Shown here in pieces: positions 26,886-33,681 of a stretch of 64,000 bases of DNA. The stretch comes from Saprospiraceae bacterium (lineage in GTDB: Bacteria; Bacteroidota; Bacteroidia; Chitinophagales; Saprospiraceae). A program made the position numbers and the translations under genes. Location: positions 41,463-105,462 of the forward strand of contig JAHDHL010000019.1 in NCBI GenBank assembly GCA_020631355.1, given 5' to 3'. The notes beneath the pieces were generated by a model, which saw only the letters and a list, made by a program, of their open reading frames with translations, was not told where the DNA came from and did no database searches. The first letter of the stretch is position 1; every line of letters starts with the position of its first letter.

Positions 26886-27020
26886 TTAGGATTGTGTTCC
26901 TTCTTCCTCTGGCTCATCTTCCCATGGTGGAGGACATCCCATCTTATTCTTTCCTCCTTTCACTGCTTTCTTCTTGATTTTGTCAAGGACTTTCAAGTCC
27001 TTTTTGCTTAGTTTTTTCAT
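26886..27020 (-). CDS. Short peptide with double-glycine leader, RiPP/bacteriocin-precursor-like
   Basis: A 44-residue open frame, too short for most gene finders. The first 23 residues form a lysine-rich amphipathic leader beginning MKKLSKKDLKVLDKI and ending VKGG, the pattern of Bacteroidota natural-product precursors whose leaders are cut after Gly-Gly by a C39 peptidase-transporter. The remaining 21 residues (KNKMGCPPPW, then an acidic E/D-rich tail) would be the core, with a single Cys next to three prolines. It is divergent from the CotH gene and convergent with the R-M operon. No modifying enzyme, radical SAM protein or C39 transporter is in the window. Leader shape is seen; product and export are inferred. 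Confidence 0.65.
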   Translation of the reverse strand: MKKLSKKDLKVLDKIKKKAVKGGKNKMGCPPPWEDEPEEEGTQS

Positions 27021-27062
27021 GTTTAGATTTTTAATTAGAAAAGTGAAATTAATATAATCAAA

Positions 27063-27080
27063 GGATGTTGAAAAACATCC
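27063..27080. promoter_or_regulatory. GNRA-loop hairpin in the peptide/CotH divergent promoter region
   Basis: GGATGTT-GAAA-AACATCC, a perfect 7-bp stem closed by a GAAA tetraloop when read on the plus strand. It lies 27 bases before the CotH ATG and 43 bases before the peptide ATG. The GGATGT half-site is shared with the repeat at 22929-22944. Role unknown: operator or leader hairpin. Confidence 0.35.
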
Positions 27081-27107
27081 CCATTAGTATTAATTTCAAA
27101 GAAAAAA

Positions 27108-29405
27108 ATGAAGCATTTCATTGGGTTGATCTTGTGGGGATGTTTTCCTTGTTATCTGATGGCACAGTTCCAAGCTCCTCCTTTGGGAGAATTATTCAGG
27201 GATGATGTTGTACCAAGAGTAGATATAGAAGTGGCAGCGACTGATTTGGAATGGATGCTGCTTGAGGAGAATTGGTATAGTGACGAGTTGCATCCCGCTA
27301 CATTTATCTTCAATAATGGAACCGTATTGGATACTGTGGAAAATGTGGGTTTCCGCCTGCGGGGCAATACTTCAAGACAAGCCGATAAGAAATCATTCAA
27401 GGTTGATTTCAACGCATTCGAACCCGGCAGGAAATTCTACGGTATAGAAAAGATGAATCTCAATGGTCAGCATAACGACCCTACCGTCTCCAGGGCCAAG
27501 ATATGTGCTGACATCGCCCGAGACATGGGTATTCCAAGCCTCCGTTCCAATCATGTGGAACTTTACATCAATGATGCCTATTTCGGATTATACATCAATG
27601 TGGAACATGTGGACGAGGAATATATCGACCTCAGATTCGGGAATAAGAACGGGAATCTTTACAAATGCCTTTATCCCGCAGACCTGGATTACAAGGGCAG
27701 CAATCCCGATTTGTACAAGGAAGAATTTTGGGGTAGACGAGCCTATGAACTCAAGACCAATACCGCTACGGATGATTATTCGGATATCGCTCACTTCATT
27801 GATATTCTGAATAACACTCCAACTTCCCAACTCCCTTGCCTACTGGAACCCATTTTCAATGTGGATTCCTATCTCAGATTCATGGTCTTTGATGTCCTTA
27901 CGGGAAATTGGGATGGCCCCATTTATAATAAGAATAATTTCTACCTCTATAAGAATGAGGATACCGGGCAATTCGAGTACATCCCATTCGACCTTGATAA
28001 TACACTAGGTTTGGACTGGTTGGACAGGGATTGGGGGAATCGCCCCATTTATAATTGGGCACAATCCGGCCAACCCAGACCCATTTTCAATCACCTGATT
28101 GTGGTGCAGGAATACAGGAATCGTTTTTCCTATTACATGAATGAGGCCATTGAAATGTATTTCAATGAACAGCACCTATTCCCCTACCTCGATGAACTAA
28201 GGAACAATCTACTACCATATGTGTCTGCGGATACATTCTACAATAAGGATTACGGATTCACTCCGAATGATTTTGAAACGGGTTTTGACAATGCCCTCCC
28301 CTACTACCAAGTTCAGGATTATGGTATCAAATCCTATATCAACACTAGGAAGAACAATGCCTTATCACAATTGGTTCTGAATGACATCAGCCCTGTCATT
28401 ACCCAAATCCAACACAATTACCCAGCGGAATCAGAAGATATCCACATCCAAGCCCTGGTGACGGATGATAATGGATTGGTAAACATTCAGATGTGTTACT
28501 CATTATTGGGTAGCAATATGACTTGTTTGGATATGTTTGATGATGGAATGCATGGAGATGGCCAAGCCGGTGATGGCATCTATGGTGTCATCGTACCCGC
28601 ATTGAACCAAACAGCTGTTTTTGAATTCAATATTTTTGCTACCGATGCGGAGGGGCAATCGTCCATGCGACCCATATGTGGTACGGATATCATTTATATC
28701 GAGGATGCGGAAAGTCCATTGGTCATCAATGAAATCATGGCGAGTAACAATTCTACCATTGCGGATGAATACGGGGAATTCGAGGATTGGATAGAAGTTT
28801 ATAATAATGGGGATGGGCCTATTTTCCTAGGTGACAAATACCTTTCGGACAACCAGAATGTCCCCAATAAGTGGCGCATGCCCAACATCTATCTACAACC
28901 AGACGAATTCGTTGTTTTCTGGGCCGATAATGATGTGGAACAAGGCAATCTACACACGAATTTCAAATTATCCTCAGGAGGGGAATTCATCGGTCTATTC
29001 GATGATGAAGCAAATAACTTCACCTTGATTGATGGCTTGGATTTCAATGCATTGGAGTCGGATGCTTCATGGGGAAGAATTCCCAACGGAACAGGAGCAT
29101 TCACATTGATTCCTTCCAGTCCCAATGATTATAACATGACGGTCTCCATTAATCAATTATCGGATTTTCAATTAGGATTAGAATATTATCCCAATCCGGT
29201 AAAGGATGCCTTATATTTGAGGTTGGAAAATCCTGATCGGCTTTCATTGATATTGGAAATACATCATGTTTCCGGAAAGAAAATGAGAGAAATAGCCTTA
29301 AGTGAAACCCTTTCTATTCCTTTCGATTCATATTCTGACGGCATGTATTTCATTTCCGTCAAATTAGGTGGAAAGGTTATTTTTTCCGAAAAATTAATTA
29401 AATAA
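27108..29405 (+). CDS. Secreted CotH kinase family protein with lamin-tail and type IX sorting domains
   Basis: A 765-residue cell-surface protein. Signal peptide at residues 1-20 (ending LMAQ). Residues of about 35-380 are a CotH domain (GFRLRGNTSRQADKKSFKVDF, then FGLYINVEHVDEEYI and the FDLDNTLGLDW acidic motif); CotH proteins are atypical kinases able to phosphorylate secreted proteins. A short Ig-like segment follows (about 430-525), then a lamin-tail domain at about 540-665 (VINEIMASNNSTIADEYG..DWIEVYNN). The end carries a type-A sorting domain from YYPNPVKDALYL, so export by type IX secretion is expected. No operon partner is evident. Confidence 0.9.
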   Translation: MKHFIGLILWGCFPCYLMAQFQAPPLGELFRDDVVPRVDIEVAATDLEWMLLEENWYSDELHPATFIFNNGTVLDTVENVGFRLRGNTSRQADKKSFKVDFNAFEPGRKFYGIEKMNLNGQHNDPTVSRAKICADIARDMGIPSLRSNHVELYINDAYFGLYINVEHVDEEYIDLRFGNKNGNLYKCLYPADLDYKGSNPDLYKEEFWGRRAYELKTNTATDDYSDIAHFIDILNNTPTSQLPCLLEPIFNVDSYLRFMVFDVLTGNWDGPIYNKNNFYLYKNEDTGQFEYIPFDLDNTLGLDWLDRDWGNRPIYNWAQSGQPRPIFNHLIVVQEYRNRFSYYMNEAIEMYFNEQHLFPYLDELRNNLLPYVSADTFYNKDYGFTPNDFETGFDNALPYYQVQDYGIKSYINTRKNNALSQLVLNDISPVITQIQHNYPAESEDIHIQALVTDDNGLVNIQMCYSLLGSNMTCLDMFDDGMHGDGQAGDGIYGVIVPALNQTAVFEFNIFATDAEGQSSMRPICGTDIIYIEDAESPLVINEIMASNNSTIADEYGEFEDWIEVYNNGDGPIFLGDKYLSDNQNVPNKWRMPNIYLQPDEFVVFWADNDVEQGNLHTNFKLSSGGEFIGLFDDEANNFTLIDGLDFNALESDASWGRIPNGTGAFTLIPSSPNDYNMTVSINQLSDFQLGLEYYPNPVKDALYLRLENPDRLSLILEIHHVSGKKMREIALSETLSIPFDSYSDGMYFISVKLGGKVIFSEKLIK

Positions 29406-29499
29406 CTGATATTCGAATCAGTGGTATAAAATTGGGGTTCTCTTATTGGATTCCAATATTATCATACAATACTCAATATTTACTCAATCAATTCGTAAC

Positions 29500-29994
29500 A
29501 TGAAACGATTTATTTTTTCAACAATTATTTTATCCCTTGCGTTCCTATTTTCATGCAGTGGCCCTGAGGCACCCGTATTCCAAAAATTAGAGAACGTGAA
29601 ATTCAAATCCGCATCCATCGGAAAATGGAATTTCGTATTGACGGCAGATGCTGTCTTTAACAATCCCAATCCTGTGGGTGCTGAGATGACAGCCTTGGAT
29701 TTGGATTTATTCATCAATGGAAAAAAGGTATCCGATATTACACAAAATGTAACAGCTACCATTGGTGGTAGTACTGAATTTCAATTACCTATTGAAATAG
29801 ATGTCCCGATGAAAGAAGTTTTCAAGGACATCAAATTGGATTTGACGGATATTCTGAAAAAACAATCCGTGGAATATGAACTTAAGGGAACCGCAACAGT
29901 GAGTGTAGCAGGTGTAAAAGTCAAGGTTCCCATAGAATATGAGGATAAGGAAGAAATCAAACTGAGCAGCGATGTTCCGTTGATTAATTTTTAA
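29500..29994 (+). CDS. LEA type 2 family lipoprotein
   Basis: A 164-residue lipoprotein started at the ATG at 29500; a longer frame from 29446 would put 18 non-conserved residues before the signal peptide. Residues 1-18 form a lipoprotein signal with lipobox LFSC (Cys at about 19). The mature domain has the Water-stress/LEA14 pattern: ADAVFNNPNPVGAEMTALDLDLFINGK, then IDVPMKEVFKDI and a final strand set IPIEYEDKEEI. LEA2 domains are single beta-sandwiches thought to bind lipids or stabilise proteins under stress. It follows the CotH gene by 94 bases and has its own terminator. Confidence 0.8.
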   Translation: MKRFIFSTIILSLAFLFSCSGPEAPVFQKLENVKFKSASIGKWNFVLTADAVFNNPNPVGAEMTALDLDLFINGKKVSDITQNVTATIGGSTEFQLPIEIDVPMKEVFKDIKLDLTDILKKQSVEYELKGTATVSVAGVKVKVPIEYEDKEEIKLSSDVPLINF

Positions 29995-30014
29995 ATCCGT
30001 ATATTCCTAATTAG

Positions 30015-30053
30015 AATGGCCTGTATGACTCGAATGTTTACAGGCCATTTTAC
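30015..30053 (+). terminator. Intrinsic terminator of the LEA lipoprotein gene
   Basis: An 11-bp perfect inverted repeat (AATGGCCTGTA at 30015-30025, TACAGGCCATT at 30039-30049) followed by TTTAC, 21 bases after the stop. Confidence 0.8.
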
Positions 30054-30076
30054 AAGATGAATCAAATCCCTCAACC

Positions 30077-30964
30077 ATGAAATCCAATTTAGCATTACTC
30101 CGCACCAATACGATTATCATCCAAGATAAAATGACGGGTTATATGGGGACCGGTTTTTGGATTACTCCGAACCATGTCATTACCTGTGGACATATTCTGG
30201 ATGGTTTTGCACCCGGCGCTCCTTTGAGTGGACAACAAATCGAGCAGATGCAGTTCAAGGAATTGCGATTTTCCCTCGTTATGGATTTCAGGCCCAATAT
30301 GGATATTGCCATTCTCAAGTGTGAGAATTATTACACGAAGGAAATTATTCCATTGGCTTCCACCAGCGAACTGGGAGATAGCCTATATGGTTATGCATTC
30401 CAGCCCCAAGAAATATATGGTAGGCAATTCCTACTCCGGTATACGGGGCATTCCATATTCCAAAATGGAGCGAATATGATGGTATTGGATGGTAAGATTT
30501 ATCCCGGATTCAGCGGGGCTCCTTTGTTCAATCCCATTACACAGGCGATTTGTGGTATTATCTGGGGAATCACCCAAAACGGATTGGAAGTCTATGCCAT
30601 TTCCGTTAGTAGTTTTGAAAAATACATCCGTGATGTGATTCCGGGCTACCAGACCGTAGGTATCCAGCCCAAGGCTGCGCATCAGTTTTTAGTCCAGGAG
30701 ATTTCCAATGTGAATTTCAGGGAAACAGCCGAAAAAATCAGGGAAAAGATAGGTGCGGATGAGTTGGAGGAGGCTATTAATCATTTGAAGAAATTACCCA
30801 TTCATCAATCCATTCGGAATGACATCTTCCTAGCAGACGCCAAGTTCAGTGCCTATGAAAAAGATAAGGACAATGGACTGCGTCCACACGAATCCTTGGA
30901 AATCAGTAAGAACAATGTAATCCAAGCCCTGCTTAGGATTGCGGACATTGTGGAACAGCAATAA
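30077..30964 (+). CDS. Trypsin-like serine protease with C-terminal effector-associated domain (EAD11-like)
   Basis: A 295-residue protein without a signal peptide, so probably cytosolic. Residues 1-190 are a trypsin-fold protease with the triad visible: His39 in VITCGHI, Asp76 in RPNMDIAIL, Ser146 in YPGFSGAPLF. Residues of about 212-292 are a helical tail: IREKIGADELEEAINHL, then a NDIFLADAKFSAYEKD helix, a G-L-x-x-x-E-S turn and NNVIQALLRIAD. That spacing matches effector-associated domain 11, an adaptor seen on proteases, nucleases and NTPases of bacterial conflict systems, where it recruits partners by like-with-like contact. No partner with the same domain is in the window. Domain identity is by pattern only. 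Confidence 0.8.
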   Translation: MKSNLALLRTNTIIIQDKMTGYMGTGFWITPNHVITCGHILDGFAPGAPLSGQQIEQMQFKELRFSLVMDFRPNMDIAILKCENYYTKEIIPLASTSELGDSLYGYAFQPQEIYGRQFLLRYTGHSIFQNGANMMVLDGKIYPGFSGAPLFNPITQAICGIIWGITQNGLEVYAISVSSFEKYIRDVIPGYQTVGIQPKAAHQFLVQEISNVNFRETAEKIREKIGADELEEAINHLKKLPIHQSIRNDIFLADAKFSAYEKDKDNGLRPHESLEISKNNVIQALLRIADIVEQQ

Positions 30965-30967
30965 GTA

Positions 30968-31507
30968 TCAGGATTGGACCAATAGGGTTAATTGGCTGAC
31001 ATCCTTGAGTGTGATTGGTAGATGGGTTCCGATGACCTTATCATCATCCAATCGGAATCCGACAATCATGGATTTTCCACCTGTAATAATATCATCCACC
31101 AGATTACCATCCATTTCCTTTTGTTCTTCCTTCTCATCCTTTCTATAAATCACTTCCAATTTCTGGTAAGGTGTCTTTGACTTGCCCTCGGCAAAAAGTA
31201 CGAAATCCCGATAGTAATGTAATTTATCAGGATATATCACTACGACTTCCTTTCCCCTATTGAACCATATCCAGTGTCTCATGAAGATGAAAAAGATGAA
31301 GAAATAAGCCATTAATAAAAGGGCCAATCTAGGATTGAGCCATGTGGATAGTTCCTGATATTTACCATAAGTATAAAAGGCAAGCAATACACCTGCAATC
31401 AGCACAACAACCATAATGATACTCACGACAATCCGTAATGTCTGATTTTCGGGTCTGATCTCAAGTACGACCACGTCCCCCTCCTTATCTATTCTGGTAG
31501 GATTCAT
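30968..31507 (-). CDS. Hypothetical membrane protein with PH-like C-terminal domain (paralogue A)
   Basis: A 179-residue protein with two transmembrane helices (about 26-47 and 60-78) and a soluble C-terminal part starting WFNRGKEVVVIYPDKLHYYRDF. Its C-terminal half parallels the next gene step by step (W-F/Y-x-x-GKE.., L-V/D-D-x-x-x-x-GGK, then a G-F-x-L strand and an HLP/LP turn), so the two are tandem paralogues. The layout, helical hairpin plus short beta domain, resembles bacterial PH-like membrane proteins. Last gene of the tlpA operon; its stop is three bases from that of the trypsin-EAD gene on the other strand. Function unknown. Confidence 0.7.
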   Translation of the reverse strand: MNPTRIDKEGDVVVLEIRPENQTLRIVVSIIMVVVLIAGVLLAFYTYGKYQELSTWLNPRLALLLMAYFFIFFIFMRHWIWFNRGKEVVVIYPDKLHYYRDFVLFAEGKSKTPYQKLEVIYRKDEKEEQKEMDGNLVDDIITGGKSMIVGFRLDDDKVIGTHLPITLKDVSQLTLLVQS

Positions 31508-31513
31508 ATTTTA

Positions 31514-32050
31514 TTACCCGTGTCTTTTACTTACAACGTCTGCGAGTCGTCTTAGTTGATATTTAGGTAAGTGAACTGTGGTATCTATGTATTTTTTCCC
31601 ATTCAATTCGAATCCTAAGGCAGCCTTACCGCCCTGTTCGGATAAGTCGTCCAGTACGTTTTCATTCACCCTCCTTTTCGGTTCCCAATAAATAATCGAA
31701 ATGGTTTCGAATGGATAAATTCTCGTCCGATTCAATCGGATACTAAAATCGGATTGATATATTAATCTATTACTCTCAATGATATATATTTCTTTCCCTC
31801 CCTTATACCAAAGGAATAATTTAAAGAAATAAAATGCCGTAACAAGAAGCAGGAACACTCCTATGTATAAGGAATACTCTATTTCGGGTAAATCCTGAAT
31901 TGCAATATTTAAAATAATAAGGGCCATTATCCCAATACAAAATGCAAGTAAAAAAACAAAAATCATCTTCCAGATAGATGCAGGTAAAATACCTAATTCT
32001 ATTTCAATCGAATCATTATTCTCTTTTATAAAAAGCTTAATTTCCGACAT
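31514..32050 (-). CDS. Hypothetical membrane protein with PH-like C-terminal domain (paralogue B)
   Basis: A 178-residue protein. The ATG at 32050 (MSEIKLFI) is preferred: it follows the upstream stop by one base, TAA-T-ATG, a coupling arrangement; a start at 32062 would overlap the upstream gene. Two transmembrane helices lie at about 30-50 and 60-82, followed by YKGGKEIYIIESNRLIYQSDF and a beta-rich domain. It is the tandem paralogue of the 30968 gene. AT-rich compared with the genes around it. No known function. Confidence 0.7.
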   Translation of the reverse strand: MSEIKLFIKENNDSIEIELGILPASIWKMIFVFLLAFCIGIMALIILNIAIQDLPEIEYSLYIGVFLLLVTAFYFFKLFLWYKGGKEIYIIESNRLIYQSDFSIRLNRTRIYPFETISIIYWEPKRRVNENVLDDLSEQGGKAALGFELNGKKYIDTTVHLPKYQLRRLADVVSKRHG

Positions 32051-32051
32051 A

Positions 32052-32615
32052 TTACGATACAATTAAATGGTCATCTATTTCTTTTTCCGTTGAATTAATT
32101 TTCCTTTTGAAATATCTGAATAGGAAATAAAAAATAATGAGATAAATTGTATTCTCCATTATTAATTTAGGCCATTCGGAATAGAAAAACCCTACTGCCG
32201 GAACAGTTTCAGGTGAAAAAAAAGGTAAGCTAATAAAATAGCGTATTAAATAATCACTATAAAAAGATGTTCCTAACTGGTTAATTAAAAAAAGGGCTAC
32301 GAATGTGGATAAAAAAATATTGCTTGAGTATCTGGGAATTAAAATCATAAGAAATAAAATCAGCTCTACAATAATTCTTAGAATATGCCAAGCAAAACCT
32401 TGCACCTTACTGTAATACGACATTGTCTCAAACCAATATCCAGTGGAAATTTGAATGTATAAAACGAGATAATAAATGAGTAACAGGAGTCCAACTATAG
32501 ATAAGATACAATTCATTATCCGTAAGGATAACATGGATTGAGGCACTTCTCCTTTCCATCTCAAGTACCAAGCAAAACCAAGGACGATAATATATGCCAA
32601 CTCGATATGTTCCAT
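32052..32615 (-). CDS. Hypothetical five-helix membrane protein
   Basis: A 187-residue integral membrane protein with about five hydrophobic helices spread over most of its length and a short charged C-terminus (RYFKRKINSTEKEIDD). It begins 17 bases after the tlpA-like stop and ends one base before the paralogue B start, so it is part of the same operon. No conserved motif recognised. Sequence is AT-rich. Confidence 0.65.
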   Translation of the reverse strand: MEHIELAYIIVLGFAWYLRWKGEVPQSMLSLRIMNCILSIVGLLLLIYYLVLYIQISTGYWFETMSYYSKVQGFAWHILRIIVELILFLMILIPRYSSNIFLSTFVALFLINQLGTSFYSDYLIRYFISLPFFSPETVPAVGFFYSEWPKLIMENTIYLIIFYFLFRYFKRKINSTEKEIDDHLIVS

Positions 32616-32632
32616 ATAAATATCACAATTGG

Positions 32633-33475
32633 TTATTCCTTTTCCCTAAGGGACTTTCTAATTTCCTTATCCAAAATTTTGTGCACCTGATGCCTGAATC
32701 CTACTGAATGATATTGGATATCGCCTAATGGATCAATGACCAGATTGGTAGGAAAACCCATAACGATATATTCATTCACAATTTTTTGTGCATCAGGAAT
32801 AATCGTAAAATCAAATGGATTCTTTTTTAGGAATGCGGCCACCTTTTCATGTTTATCATAAGTCATAGCCAAAAAGACCACATCCTCGTTATCCTTGTAC
32901 TTGGCAACCAATCGATTCAGGTCCGGCATTTCTTCCACGCAAGGCTTACAGGCAATGAACCAAAAATTCAATACCACTACTTTTCCTTTCAATTCTTCCA
33001 AATCAACCTCATTGCCCTCCATGTCCTTGGCGATGAATGAGGGCGCGTACTCCAACATTGTTTCCATGGGAGGTTGCGGTGGTTCCAATGCTGCCTGTTT
33101 CCTGGCCCATTCTTCCTTGGTCATATAGCGGGCCAAAACGGCTTTCGGTTCCAAGCTATCATCTCCAAAAATTTCAAAAATGATGCTATCGTTCTTTGTT
33201 AGAGGAATGATATCATTTCCTTTCAAAGCCTTGCCCGAGGTATCATACACAGGGAGGGCCTGACCATCAATGATGACCATTCTACCATTCAATTCCTTAT
33301 TAGTCAAGGGTCTAAGTCCTTGTAATAACTGTTCTAGTGGATAGACCATTACAGAATCTACTTGGGCAGTTTCATCTTCGGAAGAAATCACGGGTCCTCT
33401 GCGGGATTTACAGTTCATGAGCATGAACATCATACCGCATAACAATACACATATGGTTAGTTGTTGTGTCCTCAT
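32633..33475 (-). CDS. TlpA-like thioredoxin-fold lipoprotein
   Basis: A 280-residue lipoprotein. The ATG at 33475 (MRTQQLTIC) is preferred over a frame-open start at 33502, since it directly begins a lipoprotein signal with lipobox LMNC (Cys about residue 22). The last 140 residues are a TlpA/ResA thioredoxin domain: APSFIAKDMEGNEVDLEELKGKVVVLNFW, with the redox pair CKPC, and the cis-Pro region MGFPTNLVIDP. It should handle disulfides or peroxides in the periplasm, on the membrane side. The middle part (about 40-130) has no recognised domain. First gene of a four-gene minus-strand operon with three membrane proteins. Confidence 0.88.
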   Translation of the reverse strand: MRTQQLTICVLLCGMMFMLMNCKSRRGPVISSEDETAQVDSVMVYPLEQLLQGLRPLTNKELNGRMVIIDGQALPVYDTSGKALKGNDIIPLTKNDSIIFEIFGDDSLEPKAVLARYMTKEEWARKQAALEPPQPPMETMLEYAPSFIAKDMEGNEVDLEELKGKVVVLNFWFIACKPCVEEMPDLNRLVAKYKDNEDVVFLAMTYDKHEKVAAFLKKNPFDFTIIPDAQKIVNEYIVMGFPTNLVIDPLGDIQYHSVGFRHQVHKILDKEIRKSLREKE

Positions 33476-33490
33476 GGCTTTTGGTTTCCA

Positions 33491-33498
33491 CAAAATTA
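33491..33498 (-). promoter_or_regulatory. Bacteroidota -7 element upstream of the tlpA-like gene
   Basis: TAATTTTG on the minus strand matches TAnnTTTG, 15 bases before the ATG at 33475, which supports that start over 33502. No clear -33 box. Confidence 0.45.
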
Positions 33499-33604
33499 AC
33501 AAATTATCCCATGAGCGAGCTTATCATTCTCATCCGTTCACCTTGTGAGTGGTTTTATTGTAGTCACGATAATGAGGGAAATACAGGGTGGAATGGCGGG
33601 AGGG

Positions 33605-33635
33605 GAAAAGAAAAAGGGAAGACCATTGTCTTCCC
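33605..33635 (-). terminator. Intrinsic terminator of the RND efflux operon
   Basis: GGGAAGAC at 33616-33623 pairs with GTCTTCCC at 33628-33635 over a CATT loop; on the minus strand the stem is followed by TTTTTCTTTT. It lies 46 bases after the RND stop. Confidence 0.82.
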
Positions 33636-33681
33636 CTTCTATAACCAACTAAAACTCAAGAACTATATCTTTGAATGTGGA

